Of a DNA stretch of 64,000 bases, positions 40,640 through 50,830 are shown one piece after another (position 1 is the stretch's first letter; each line of letters opens with the position of its first letter). The stretch is from positions 1-64,000 of the forward strand of contig JAIXPH010000065.1 in NCBI GenBank assembly GCA_027486345.1, read 5' to 3'. The notes under the pieces were generated by a model, which was not told where the DNA came from, ran no database searches, and saw nothing but the letters and a program-made list of their open reading frames with translations. The DNA comes from Paracoccaceae bacterium (GTDB lineage: Bacteria; Pseudomonadota; Alphaproteobacteria; Rhodobacterales; Rhodobacteraceae). A program made the position numbers and the translations under genes.

Positions 40640-41446
40640 ATGGCGAAAAGCGGCACAAAGGAAGACGGCGGCATTGTCGAGACGGTCAAGACGATCGTCT
40701 GGGCCCTGTTGATCGCGACCGTCTTCCGCAGCCTGTTGTTCCAGCCCTTCTGGATCCCCTCCGGGTCGATGAAGGACACGCTGCTGATCGGCGATTTCCT
40801 GTTCGTCAACAAGATGGCCTATGGCTATTCGCGCTATTCCTGCGAAATCCCCTCCACGACGATCAGCCTGTGCCCCATTTCCGGACGCGTGCTCGGCTCT
40901 GAGCCGCAGCGCGGCGATGTCGTGGTGTTCCGCCATCCGGTGAACGACAATGACATGATCAAGCGCCTGATCGGCCTGCCGGGTGATACTGTGCAGATGA
41001 AGAATGGCATCCTCTTCCTGAACGGCAAGGAAGTGCCGCAGGAACCGGCGGGCACCTTCGAAGAGATCATGGAACCGCAAGGCCCGCTTGGCCAGCCGCC
41101 GCGCTGCGAGAATGCGCCGGTGGGCGTGGGTGGGGTCTGCACCTCGTCCCGGTCGCGCGAGACGCTGCCCGAGGGGCTGGTCCATGATGTTCTGAACATC
41201 GACACCAATGGCAGCGCCGACAATACCGATGTGTTCACCGTGCCTCCGGGGCATTACTTCTTCATGGGCGACAACCGCGACAATTCGCTGGACAGCCGCT
41301 TTGCGCAGGCGACGGGCGGGGTTGGCTTTGTGCCGGCGGAAAACCTGATCGGGCGGGCGGATCGGGTGATCTTCTCCTCCGCCGGGCGGTCGTTGTTCTT
41401 CTTCTGGACATGGCGCGCCGACCGCTTCTTCAAGGCGGTCGAGTAA
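40640..41446 (+). CDS. lepB: Signal peptidase I
   Basis: [42 protein letters not shown]. Confidence 0.97.
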   Translation: MAKSGTKEDGGIVETVKTIVWALLIATVFRSLLFQPFWIPSGSMKDTLLIGDFLFVNKMAYGYSRYSCEIPSTTISLCPISGRVLGSEPQRGDVVVFRHPVNDNDMIKRLIGLPGDTVQMKNGILFLNGKEVPQEPAGTFEEIMEPQGPLGQPPRCENAPVGVGGVCTSSRSRETLPEGLVHDVLNIDTNGSADNTDVFTVPPGHYFFMGDNRDNSLDSRFAQATGGVGFVPAENLIGRADRVIFSSAGRSLFFFWTWRADRFFKAVE

Positions 41447-41456
41447 GGGGCGCGCG

Positions 41457-42164
41457 GTGAAACCGGCGGCTTCCGGCACAAAGGCGCGATTGGCGGCAGA
41501 CCTTGCCGCCTTTGCCGCGCGCATCGGGCATGAGTTCCGCAATCCGGATTTCCTCGTGCGCGCGGTGACGCATTCGTCGCTGTCATCCGCCACCCGTCCG
41601 TCGAATGAGCGGCTGGAGTTTCTGGGCGACCGCGTGCTGGGCCTGTCCATCGCCACGGCGCTGTTCCAGACCGACGACCGCGCCGCCGAGGGCCAGTTGG
41701 CCCCGCGCTTCAACGCCCTTGTCCGGCAGGAAACCTGCGCCGAGGTCGCGCGGGAAATCGGCTTGGGCGAGGTGCTCAAGCTTGGCCGGTCCGAGATGAT
41801 GTCGGGCGGGCGGCGCAAAGAGGCGCTGCTTGGCGACGCGATGGAGGCTGTGATCGCCGCCATCTATCTCGACGCCGGGTTCGAGGCCGCGCGAGCCGTG
41901 GTCCTGCGGCTCTGGGGCGCGCGCATCGCTGCGGCGGGCAACCTGTCGCGTGACGCGAAATCGGCCTTGCAGGAATGGGCGCAGGCACGCGGTCTGCCGC
42001 CGCCGGTCTATGTCGAGGTGGGACGCTCTGGCCCGGACCACCAGCCCGTCTTCACCGTGCAGGCCCAGTTGTCCAGCGGAGAGACCGCGACCGGTGAAGC
42101 CCCCGGCAAACGCCAGGCCGAACAGGCCGCCGCCGCCGCCCTGATGGCGCAGGTGGGGGGCTGA
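41457..42164 (+). CDS. rnc: Ribonuclease III
   Basis: [14 protein letters not shown] signature; C-terminal dsRBD. Confidence 0.97.
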   Translation: MKPAASGTKARLAADLAAFAARIGHEFRNPDFLVRAVTHSSLSSATRPSNERLEFLGDRVLGLSIATALFQTDDRAAEGQLAPRFNALVRQETCAEVAREIGLGEVLKLGRSEMMSGGRRKEALLGDAMEAVIAAIYLDAGFEAARAVVLRLWGARIAAAGNLSRDAKSALQEWAQARGLPPPVYVEVGRSGPDHQPVFTVQAQLSSGETATGEAPGKRQAEQAAAAALMAQVGG

Positions 42165-42273
42165 GCCCTTTGCGGCTGTGTCACTTGGCTGTCCTTTGCC
42201 ACAATGGCAGATGGAACTGGCAACCCGGCCCGCTTTGGGCTAAGCGACCCTCTGATCTTGACATGAGGATTCC

Positions 42274-43188
42274 ATGACCCCTGACACCCGCGCGGGCTTT
42301 GTCGCGCTGATCGGCGAGCCGAATGCCGGGAAATCGACGCTTTTGAACCGGATGGTCGGGGCAAAGGTGTCGATCGTGACGCATAAGGTGCAGACGACCC
42401 GGGCGCGCATCCGGGGGGTCTGCATGGAGGGTGCCGCGCAGATCGTCTTCGTGGACACGCCCGGCCTGTTCCGGCCGCGCCGCCGTCTGGACCGCGCCAT
42501 GGTGGCGGCCGCTTGGGGCGGGGCGGCGGATGCGGACATCATCGTGCTGCTGATCGAGGCACATCGTGGCCTGACCGAAGGGGTCGCGGCAATCATTGAC
42601 AACCTCAAAGACAAGATTCCGCGCGGCACCCCGGTGGCGCTGGCGATCAACAAGATCGACCGGGTGAAGGCCGAAGTGCTGCTCGGTCTGGCCGAAAAGA
42701 TGAACGACGCGTTCCCCTTTGCCAAGACCTTCATGATCAGCGCCGAGCGTGGCTATGGCGTGGACGACCTGCGCGAATGGCTGGCGGGGGAAGTGCCCGC
42801 AGGCCCATGGTTCTATCCCGAAGACCAGATCGCCGACCTGCCGATGCGCATGATCGCCGCCGAGATCACCCGCGAAAAGCTGACCCTGCGCCTGCATGAA
42901 GAACTGCCCTATCAACTGACCGTCGAGACTGAGAAATGGGAGGATCGCCCCGATGGCACCACCCGGATCGACCAGATCGTCTATGTCGCGCGCGACGGCC
43001 ACAAGGGCATCCTGCTGGGCGCCAAGGGAGAGACGATCAAGGCCATTGGTCAGCAATCGCGGGCCGAGATTTCGGCCTTCCTTGAGCGGACGGTGCACCT
43101 GTTCCTGACCGTCAAGGTGCGTCCGAACTGGCTGGAGGAATCCGAGCGCTATTCGGAGATGGGGCTTGATTTCAAGGATGGCGACTGA
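42274..43188 (+). CDS. era: GTPase Era
   Basis: GEPNAGKSTLLN; DTPGLF; NKID; KH domain GAKGETIKAIGQ. Confidence 0.97.
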   Translation: MTPDTRAGFVALIGEPNAGKSTLLNRMVGAKVSIVTHKVQTTRARIRGVCMEGAAQIVFVDTPGLFRPRRRLDRAMVAAAWGGAADADIIVLLIEAHRGLTEGVAAIIDNLKDKIPRGTPVALAINKIDRVKAEVLLGLAEKMNDAFPFAKTFMISAERGYGVDDLREWLAGEVPAGPWFYPEDQIADLPMRMIAAEITREKLTLRLHEELPYQLTVETEKWEDRPDGTTRIDQIVYVARDGHKGILLGAKGETIKAIGQQSRAEISAFLERTVHLFLTVKVRPNWLEESERYSEMGLDFKDGD

Positions 43189-43212
43189 GGTCTTTCGTCT
43201 GCTGACCGGGGC

Positions 43213-43271
43213 AGGGGGGCCGTCTGCCCCCCTCTGGCGCGTGCCGCGCCATTCACCCCCCGAGGATATTT
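43213..43271. repeat. Composite intergenic hairpin element, copy 2
   Basis: AGGGGGGC-CGTCT-GCCCCCCT, TGGCGCG-TGC-CGCGCCA, then CCCCCCGAGGATATTT (43256-43271). Confidence 0.85.
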
Positions 43272-43296
43272 GGCCAGAGAAAACCGGGGCAGCAGG

Positions 43297-43626
43297 ATGC
43301 GTCTGACGGCGGAGCTTTGGGTGTCGGCCTACCTGACGCGGCTGCGGTTGGCGGATATTGCGGTCTATGTGGTGGCCAAGGGCGATCCAACCGCCGGGGC
43401 GGTGATCGTCAAATCGGCCACTCTGGATGGCCGGGCGCGGGCGTTCCAGCGATCCTTTGATCTGGACAGTGGCGCGCGGGTCTGGGTGGTGCTGGCCGAC
43501 GGGCCAGAGGCCGAGGTGGACGCCATGCTGCGCCGCCAACGCGAACGTGACCGTGATCTCTGGGTGATCGAGGTCGAGGACCGGCAGGGCCGCACCCTGC
43601 TGGATGAGCCGGGATTGTCCGAGTGA
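43297..43626 (+). CDS. DUF1491 family protein
   Basis: RLTAELWVSAYLTRLRLADIAVYVVAKGDPTAGAVIVK. Confidence 0.85.
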   Translation: MRLTAELWVSAYLTRLRLADIAVYVVAKGDPTAGAVIVKSATLDGRARAFQRSFDLDSGARVWVVLADGPEAEVDAMLRRQRERDRDLWVIEVEDRQGRTLLDEPGLSE

Positions 43627-43665
43627 CGGCTTGCGCCGGTGCGGTGCGCGGCGGATAGTCGGGCC

Positions 43666-44388
43666 ATGTTGGAATGGCGCGACGAAGGTGCTGTCCTCTC
43701 CATGCGCCCGCATGGCGAAAGCGCTGCGATCATCGAGGTCTTTACCGCCCATCACGGCCGTCACGCCGGGGTGGTGCGCGGCGGTGCGTCGCGCAAGCTG
43801 GCGGCAGTGTTGCAGCCGGGCTCGCAGGTGGCGGTGGAATGGCGCGCGCGGCTGGAAGGGCATGTCGGGGCCTTTACCGTGGAACCCGTCCGATCCCGCG
43901 CGGCGGTCTTGGCGGATCGGTTGGCGCTGGCGGGGTTGTCGGCCACCTGTGCGCTGCTGCGCTCCGCCCTGCCGGAACGTGAGCCGCATCTGCCGCTGTG
44001 GCAAGGCAGCATGGTCCTGCTGGATGCCTTGGCCGAGGGCGGCGATTGGCCCGCACTTTACCTGCGCTGGGAGATGCAGATGCTGGAGGAGCTGGGCTTT
44101 GGTCTGGACCTGTCGCGCTGCGCGGTGACCGGTTCGCGTGACGATCTGGCCTATGTCAGCCCCAAGACCGGGCGCGCGGTCAGCCGTCAGGGGGCGGGGG
44201 ATTGGGCGGACCGCTTGCTGCCCTTGCCGCAGGGGTTGCTGGGGCAGGGGCCGGTCAGCCGTGCGGAACTGGCGCAGGGCCTTGCGATCACCGGGCATTT
44301 CCTGACGCGGGAATTGTCGCCCCTGATGGATGGCAAGCCCTTGCCCGAGGCGCGCGGGCGGCTTTTGGACTTGTTCGCCAAAGGGTAA
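43666..44388 (+). CDS. recO: DNA repair protein RecO
   Basis: MLEWRDEGAVLSMRPHGESAAIIEVFT; HAGVVRGG; AVTG. Confidence 0.95.
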   Translation: MLEWRDEGAVLSMRPHGESAAIIEVFTAHHGRHAGVVRGGASRKLAAVLQPGSQVAVEWRARLEGHVGAFTVEPVRSRAAVLADRLALAGLSATCALLRSALPEREPHLPLWQGSMVLLDALAEGGDWPALYLRWEMQMLEELGFGLDLSRCAVTGSRDDLAYVSPKTGRAVSRQGAGDWADRLLPLPQGLLGQGPVSRAELAQGLAITGHFLTRELSPLMDGKPLPEARGRLLDLFAKG

Positions 44389-44474
44389 GGAGTCTGTTCC
44401 CGACGCGGCGCTGTCGCCACCATCGCAGCGGTTGTGCCGGCGCTGCGGCATGATGCCCAAAAGTTAAGCGTATC

Positions 44475-45740
44475 ATGGCCACCAAGAACATCCCCCTTTT
44501 CCTGCGCCACAGCCCAACCCCCAGCGTGCGGGATTTCGCGCTATTGGCGGGGATTGAGGCGGCGGTGCGGGGCACGCTGATCTCGGCCATGCCGCTGACG
44601 GTCTATGCCGCCCTTGGCAATGCCGAGGATACCTCTGCCGCCTATTTCCACGCCGGGATTGCGGCGCTGATCTGGGGGCTGATGGTGCCGTGGTTCACCA
44701 AGGCCATTCCCCGGCGCTGGATGTATTCGGGCGGCTGTCTGATGTATCTGGTGGGGATGGTGCTGGCCATTCTGGGCACGGCCCTGACCGTGCAACTCGC
44801 GCTGATCTGCCTGTCGATGGCCACGGCGACGACCTTTGTTTGCTTCAACGCCTATGTGCTGGACTACATCGACCGCGCCGATCTGGGAAAAAACCAGTCG
44901 ATGCAGATGGTCTTTGCCGCCGGGCCTTGGGCCATCGGGCCGATGACCGGGGTGTGGCTGCATGGCGTGTCCGGGCCTGCGCCATTCCTGCTGGCGGGTG
45001 GCTTTGCCATCACGCTGCTGGCGGTGTTCTGGGTGCTGCGACTGGGCAACGGCAAGCAGATCCAGCGCGCGAAGAAACCGGCGACCAATCCGGTCGCCTA
45101 TCTGGGCCGCTTCTTTCGCCAGCCCCGCCTGATTGCCGGCTGGCTGTTTGCGGTGATGCGGTCCTGCGGGTGGTGGGTCTATGTCGTCTACTTGCCCATT
45201 TTCTGCATCGAAAGCGGCTTGGGCGACCATGTCGGCGGGGTGGCCTTGTCGATTTCGAACGCTTTGCTGTTCATCTCGCCCTTGTTCCTGCGCTTTGCGC
45301 GGCGCACCTCGGTCCGGCGGGCGGTGCGGGTGGCGTTTGGGCTATGCGGGGCCTGTTTCCTGCTGTCGGCGGCCTTTGCGCCGCTGCCTTGGGTTGCTGT
45401 CGTGGCGATGATGGGGGCGTCGATTTTTCTGGTGCTCTTGGATGTCGTGGGCGGCTTGCCCTTCCTGATGGCGGTCAAGCCGTCCGAGCGGACAGAGATG
45501 AGCGCTGTCTATTCCAGTTTCCGCGATGTGTCGGGCATCCTGACACCGGGGGCGGCGTGGCTGGTGCTGCTGGTGGCCCCTCTGCAGGGGGTGTTCGCGG
45601 CGGCGGGGTTTGGACTTTTGACCGCGTTCGCTGTGGCCGGGCGCCTGCATCCCCGGTTGGGCACGCCCCGCCCGTCAAGCGGTGGGATCAGCGCATCACC
45701 CAGCGCGCGGTCGCCAGAAGCGCCTCTGCCGGGGGAATAA
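44475..45740 (+). CDS. MFS transporter
   Basis: About 12 hydrophobic segments, MFS-like architecture. Confidence 0.85.
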   Translation: MATKNIPLFLRHSPTPSVRDFALLAGIEAAVRGTLISAMPLTVYAALGNAEDTSAAYFHAGIAALIWGLMVPWFTKAIPRRWMYSGGCLMYLVGMVLAILGTALTVQLALICLSMATATTFVCFNAYVLDYIDRADLGKNQSMQMVFAAGPWAIGPMTGVWLHGVSGPAPFLLAGGFAITLLAVFWVLRLGNGKQIQRAKKPATNPVAYLGRFFRQPRLIAGWLFAVMRSCGWWVYVVYLPIFCIESGLGDHVGGVALSISNALLFISPLFLRFARRTSVRRAVRVAFGLCGACFLLSAAFAPLPWVAVVAMMGASIFLVLLDVVGGLPFLMAVKPSERTEMSAVYSSFRDVSGILTPGAAWLVLLVAPLQGVFAAAGFGLLTAFAVAGRLHPRLGTPRPSSGGISASPSARSPEAPLPGE

Positions 45741-46689
45741 AGCGCATACCCATCCGCGTGACCGCCTTCGCGTTGCTGGCGGTTTCCACATAGCCCAGTT
45801 TCGGCAGGATCGACCGGATTTCCGGATCAAACGGCGCAATCAGCCGGATTATCCACGCGGGGGCGACATGGCGGGCGATGCGGCGGTCAGGATAGGCCGC
45901 GCGCAGGATTTGCCCCATTTCCAAGAAACGGAGCGATCCGGCCGAGGCGATGAAGCGGCTGCCCGCCAAGGCGGGGTCCTCGACCGCCTTGAGGTGCATC
46001 AGCGCCACGTCGCGGACATCGACGACGGGCAGGCCGATGGGGGGCTGCATCGGGTCTTTCGCCGACAACAGGCGGCGCACGACGCTGACGGAACTGCCCG
46101 CTTCTGTCCCGATGGGCGGGCCGAGGACGAGGCCGGGATTGACCGTGGTCAGCGCCAAGTCATTCGCTTTGGCAAACTCCCATGCCGCGCGCTCGGCCAT
46201 GGTCTTGGACAACGCATAGGGCGTCGCGGTGGGCGAGGCCGTGTCGCACCAATCGGCCTCGGTATGTTCGGTCCGGCGGCCGTCTTGCAAGATGGCCACG
46301 CAGGAAGAGGTCAGGACAACACGTTTGATCCCCGCAGCATGAGCCGCGCGCAGGGCGCGCAGGGTGCCATCGACGGCAGGGCGGATCAGATCATCGGGGT
46401 TCTTGGGCTGCGCGATGGGAAAGGGCGAGGCGGTATGGACCAGCACATCCGCGCCTGCCGCTGCCTCAGCCCAACCATCATCGGCGGTCAGATCGGCCTT
46501 GTGCAGCGTCAGGCGGTCCAGCGCGGCGGGATCGGTCAGATGCGGGCTGAGACCGGCGCGCAGGACATCGCCTTTGGCCGGGTCGCGCAGCGTGCCGCGC
46601 AGGCTGTGCCCTGCGTTCAGCATCTGCACGGCGCAGTGACGCGCGATGAAGCCGGTGATGCCGGTCAACAGAATCGTTTTGGACGACAT
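45688..46689 (-). CDS. NAD(P)-dependent epimerase/reductase, dihydroflavonol-4-reductase-like
   Basis: ILLTGITGFIARH; VLTSSCVAIL; YALSKTMAERAAW. Confidence 0.9.
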   Translation of the reverse strand: MSSKTILLTGITGFIARHCAVQMLNAGHSLRGTLRDPAKGDVLRAGLSPHLTDPAALDRLTLHKADLTADDGWAEAAAGADVLVHTASPFPIAQPKNPDDLIRPAVDGTLRALRAAHAAGIKRVVLTSSCVAILQDGRRTEHTEADWCDTASPTATPYALSKTMAERAAWEFAKANDLALTTVNPGLVLGPPIGTEAGSSVSVVRRLLSAKDPMQPPIGLPVVDVRDVALMHLKAVEDPALAGSRFIASAGSLRFLEMGQILRAAYPDRRIARHVAPAWIIRLIAPFDPEIRSILPKLGYVETASNAKAVTRMGMRFIPPAEALLATARWVMR

Positions 46690-46757
46690 CAAGGGCGCCT
46701 CAAACAAGACGGGCGGCGCAGGATCGCACCGCCCGCCCAACATAGCCCCGATTTGTG

Positions 46758-48425
46758 TCAGTCCAAGAGACGCCGCGCAATCACCTGCGCCTGAATTTCG
46801 GCGGCCCCTTCGAAGATGTTCAGGATGCGGGCGTCGCACAGCAGGCGGCTGATCTGGTATTCCAGCGCAAAGCCATTGCCGCCATGCACCTGCAAGCCGT
46901 TGTCCGCACAGGACCACGCCACCCGCGCGCCCAGAAGTTTGGCCATCCCGGCCTCAAGATCGCAGCGCTTGTCGTTGTCCTTTTGCCAGGCGCTGAAATA
47001 GGTCAACTGGCGGGCCATCATGATTTCCACGGCCATCATCGCCAGCTTGCCGGAAATGCGCGGGAAGGCGATCAGCGGTTTGCCGAATTGCTTGCGGTCT
47101 TCGGCATATTTCATCGACACTTCCAGCGCGGCTTGGGCCACACCGATGGCGCGCGCACCGGTCTGGATGCGGGCGGATTCAAAGGTCTGCATCAGCTGCT
47201 TGAAGCCCTGACCTTCGACGCCACCCAACAGGTTTTCGCCCTTTACGCGGAAATCGTCGAAGTTGACTGTGTATTCCTTCATGCCGCGATAGCCCAGCAC
47301 CTCAATCTCGCCGCCCGCCAGACCGGGATCGACAAAGGGGGTCTCATCGGTGCCGGGGGTTTTTTCGGCCAAGAACATCGACAGGCCGCGATAGTCGGTG
47401 GTGCCTTCGATGGTGCGGGCCATGACCGTCATCACATGGGTGCGGGCGGCATGGGTGATCCAAGTCTTGTTGCCGCTGATGGTCCAATCTTCGCCATCAC
47501 GCCGCGCGCGGGTGCGTAGGCTGCCAAGGTCAGACCCGGTGTTGGGTTCGGTAAAGACTGCCGTCGGCAGGATTTCCCCGCTGGCGAGTTTCGGCAGCCA
47601 CTGCGCCTTTTGTTCTGCCGTGCCGCCGCACAGGATCAGTTCTGCCGCAATCTCAGTGCGCGTGCCGAGCGAGCCCACACCGATATAACCGCGCGACAGT
47701 TCTTCCGAGACGACGACCATCGACGCTTTGGACAGGCCCAGACCGCCAAACTCTTCGGGGATGGTCAGGCCAAACACGCCCATGTCGGCCAGTCGGTCGA
47801 TGATCTCCATCGGGATCAACTCGTCCTTCAGGTGCCAGCCGTGGGCGTGCGGTGTGACCTGTTCATCGGCAAAGCGGCGGAACTGGTCGCGGATCATCTC
47901 AAGCTCGTCATCCAGACCCGTCGCACCAAAGGTGGCGCGGCCGTGGTTGTCGCGCATCAATTCCACCAGCCGCGAACGGGCGGCAGGGGTGTTCCCTTGG
48001 GCCATAAGGGTCACCACCGCCGCCCCCGGCTGGCCGGGTGTCACGCGCAGGTCCTGCAGCCGCGCGATTTCACCCTGACTCATCGGAATGCCGCCGTGAA
48101 TCTGTGACAGGTATTCGCCAAACCCGATCTGAAGGATCAATGCCTCCATCTCGGTGAATTTCCCCTCCGCCTGAATGCGGTGGGCCCAAGCGTCCATCTG
48201 GCGCAGGGATTCAGTGTAAGTGGCCAGCCACGCCAGCGCATGGGCGGCGAATTGGTGTTCTTCCAGCGCGGGGGCCGAGACCTTGCCCGCGATGGTGACC
48301 ATGCCGCGCAGCGTTTCGCGGGCGTCGTGAAAGATCGCCTCAACCTCTGGCAAGGCGGCGGCGGTCAGGGACAGAAGATCGGCCAAAAGCGGAGTCTGGG
48401 TCATCGGTTGGCCATCATGCGGCAT
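46758..48425 (-). CDS. Acyl-CoA dehydrogenase family protein
   Basis: FGLTIPEEFGGLGLSKASM; FTEPNTGSDLGS; C-terminal QVHGGNGFALEYQISRLLCDARILNIFEGAAEIQ. Confidence 0.93.
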   Translation of the reverse strand: MPHDGQPMTQTPLLADLLSLTAAALPEVEAIFHDARETLRGMVTIAGKVSAPALEEHQFAAHALAWLATYTESLRQMDAWAHRIQAEGKFTEMEALILQIGFGEYLSQIHGGIPMSQGEIARLQDLRVTPGQPGAAVVTLMAQGNTPAARSRLVELMRDNHGRATFGATGLDDELEMIRDQFRRFADEQVTPHAHGWHLKDELIPMEIIDRLADMGVFGLTIPEEFGGLGLSKASMVVVSEELSRGYIGVGSLGTRTEIAAELILCGGTAEQKAQWLPKLASGEILPTAVFTEPNTGSDLGSLRTRARRDGEDWTISGNKTWITHAARTHVMTVMARTIEGTTDYRGLSMFLAEKTPGTDETPFVDPGLAGGEIEVLGYRGMKEYTVNFDDFRVKGENLLGGVEGQGFKQLMQTFESARIQTGARAIGVAQAALEVSMKYAEDRKQFGKPLIAFPRISGKLAMMAVEIMMARQLTYFSAWQKDNDKRCDLEAGMAKLLGARVAWSCADNGLQVHGGNGFALEYQISRLLCDARILNIFEGAAEIQAQVIARRLLD

Positions 48426-48614
48426 GATCTGTCCCTCGGTCGGAATCGTTTCTGCAACTGCGAAAGACCTAGAGCGGTTTGAACGGCTGGGCAAGAAGAT
48501 TTCAAAAGACGTGATGTCTGTGAATGAAAATGTCGCAGGGAAATCCGCGTTGCCTGCGCCCTTGCCCTGCGCTGCGCCGCGTTTCACTCTGCCCCCACCG
48601 AGGCTGGAGGGGTG

Positions 48615-49382
48615 ATGGAGATGTTCGGTCTGGGTTTGACCCTGGGCGCTTTTGCGGCGGCGCTGGTCGTGGCGCTCTGCGCGGGTTTCGTCAAAGGCGT
48701 GGTTGGCTTTGCCATGCCGATGATCATGATTTCTGCGCTGTCCTCTTTCATGCCGCCCGAACTGGCCTTGGCCGGTCTGATCGTGCCGACGCTGGTTACG
48801 AACCTGTCCCAAGCCCTGCGCCAAGGGATCAGGCCCGCGATGCAAACGGTCAAGGACTACCGCCTGTTCCTGCGCGCGATGATCGTCTGCATCGCGCTGT
48901 CGGGGTTCGGGATGAGCCTGCTGCCGACCGAGGTGTTGTTTCTGGCCTTGGGAGTGCCGATCACCGCCTATGCCGCATGGCAATTGGCCGGGCGCAGCCT
49001 GACCTTCCGGGTGGAGCATCGCCCGGCGGCGGAAGTGACCTTGGGCGCGATTGGTGGGCTTTATGGCGGGTTTTCCGGCGTCTGGGGTCCGCCGATGCTG
49101 GTGTTCCTGCTGTCCACTGGCGCGGGAAAGGTGGAAACCGTCCGCGCACTGGGGGTGTCGTTTCTGGTGGGGGCCGTAATGCTGCTGGCCGTGCATATCC
49201 AGACCGGGGTGGTGACGCTCTGGACCTTCGCCTTTTCCTGCCTGCTGACCATCCCGGCGCAGATCGGCATGCAGGTGGGCTATTGGGCGCAGGACCGGCT
49301 GGACCCGGCGCGGTTTCGCTGGTGGGCGCAGGTGGTGCTGGTGGTGATGGGGCTGAACCTGATCCGCCGCGCCGTGATGTAA
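48615..49382 (+). CDS. TauE/SafE family permease
   Basis: VALCAGFVKGVVGFAMPMIMIS; GLYGGFSGVWGPPMLVFLL. Confidence 0.92.
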   Translation: MEMFGLGLTLGAFAAALVVALCAGFVKGVVGFAMPMIMISALSSFMPPELALAGLIVPTLVTNLSQALRQGIRPAMQTVKDYRLFLRAMIVCIALSGFGMSLLPTEVLFLALGVPITAYAAWQLAGRSLTFRVEHRPAAEVTLGAIGGLYGGFSGVWGPPMLVFLLSTGAGKVETVRALGVSFLVGAVMLLAVHIQTGVVTLWTFAFSCLLTIPAQIGMQVGYWAQDRLDPARFRWWAQVVLVVMGLNLIRRAVM

Positions 49383-49455
49383 GGCCTCGCCTGTCGCGTT
49401 GCATTTGATCAAATTCCGCGCCATAACGGGATCGACCGTCAGGGACCGTTGCAAG

Positions 49456-50823
49456 ATGACCACCGAGACCATCGCGGGCGTGCCGCGCCACCGTCTGGAA
49501 GCCCTCGCTGCGCGTGAGGCCGCGCGCTTTGCCGAAACCCGGCCCAAGGCGCTGGCGGCCTTGCAGGCGGGGGCCGGGCATTTCCTGAACGGCGTGCCGA
49601 TGCATTGGATGCGCGATTGGCCGATGCCGCATCTGCCTTTGGTCAAAAAGGCCAAGGGCGCAACGATCACCGATATCGACGGCAACACGATTGACGACTT
49701 TTGCCTTGGCGATACGGGGTCGATGTTCGGCCATTCCCCGGCCCCTGTGGCGCGGGCGATCAAGGAGCAGGCCGGGCGCGGGCTGACCTATATGCTGCCG
49801 ACCCCTGCGGCGTTGGAGGCCGGGCGTCTGCTGACCGACCGTTTCGGTGATTTCCGCTGGCAGATTGCGACGACGGCGACGGATGCCAACCGCTTTGCCC
49901 TGCGCGTGGCGCGGGCAGTGACGGGGCGGCCCAAGGTGCTGGTGTTCAACGGCTGCTATCATGGCACGCTGGACGACACGATGGTGGAGTTGCGCGACGG
50001 TGTGCCCGCCAACCGCGCGGGGCTGGTGGGGCAGGTTCAGGATTTGACCCGCGCCGCGACGGTATGCGAATTCAACGACCTTGCGGCAGTGGAAATGCTG
50101 CTCAAGACCGGAGAGGTCGCCGCGATCCTGACCGAACCCGTGATGACCAATTCCTGCATGGTGCTTCCGGCGCCGGGGTTCCTTGATGGCTTGCGCACTC
50201 TGACCCGCCAATACGGCGCGCTGCTGATCATTGATGAGACGCATACCCTGTCCACCGGGCTGGGCGGTTACACCGGCGTACATGGGCTGGACCCGGATAT
50301 CTTTGTGGTCGGAAAATGCGTGGCCGGGGGAATGCCCACTGCCGTCTGGGGTCTGCGCCCGCACGTGGCTGAGGCGTTCAACCGCTATGACGCCGCGCGC
50401 GAAGGCGGCCATTCCGGCATGGGCACCACCCTCTCCGCCAACCCGATGCAATTCGCCTGCCTGCGTGCGACGCTGGCCGAGGTGATGACGGCGGAGAATT
50501 ACGCCAAGATGGAAAAGGGCGCCGCCCGACTGGCCAAGGGGCTGGCGGAATCCATCGCCCGTCACAAGGCCCCGTGGCATGTGGTGCGCGTCGGCGCGCG
50601 GGTGGAGTTTATCTGCGCCCCCGGTCCCCTGCACAACGGGGCAGAGGCCGCCCATGCCCATCAGCCGCAGGTCGAGTGGGCGGTGCATACCGCGCTGCTG
50701 AACCGTGGCTGCCTGATCGCGCCTTTTCACAACATGATGCTGGTCAGCCCCGCCACCAAGGCTGCCCAGATCGACCGCCTCATCGCCGCCTTTGATGGCG
50801 TGCTGACCGAACTCTTCGCTTGA
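49456..50823 (+). CDS. Class III aminotransferase (glutamate-1-semialdehyde aminomutase-like)
   Basis: DTGSMFGHSPAPVARAI; LIIDETHTLSTGLGGYTG; FVVGKCVAGGMPTAVWG. Confidence 0.92.
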   Translation: MTTETIAGVPRHRLEALAAREAARFAETRPKALAALQAGAGHFLNGVPMHWMRDWPMPHLPLVKKAKGATITDIDGNTIDDFCLGDTGSMFGHSPAPVARAIKEQAGRGLTYMLPTPAALEAGRLLTDRFGDFRWQIATTATDANRFALRVARAVTGRPKVLVFNGCYHGTLDDTMVELRDGVPANRAGLVGQVQDLTRAATVCEFNDLAAVEMLLKTGEVAAILTEPVMTNSCMVLPAPGFLDGLRTLTRQYGALLIIDETHTLSTGLGGYTGVHGLDPDIFVVGKCVAGGMPTAVWGLRPHVAEAFNRYDAAREGGHSGMGTTLSANPMQFACLRATLAEVMTAENYAKMEKGAARLAKGLAESIARHKAPWHVVRVGARVEFICAPGPLHNGAEAAHAHQPQVEWAVHTALLNRGCLIAPFHNMMLVSPATKAAQIDRLIAAFDGVLTELFA

Positions 50824-50830
50824 GAAAACC

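Noticed and set aside
42181-44460. 759-aa minus-strand ORF opposite era/recO
   Set aside because: Shadow frame of conserved genes.
48426-49763. N-terminal extension of the acyl-CoA dehydrogenase ORF (1001 aa as called)
   Set aside because: The extension lies antisense to TauE and the aminotransferase; homology-like sequence begins near MPHDGQPMTQTP.
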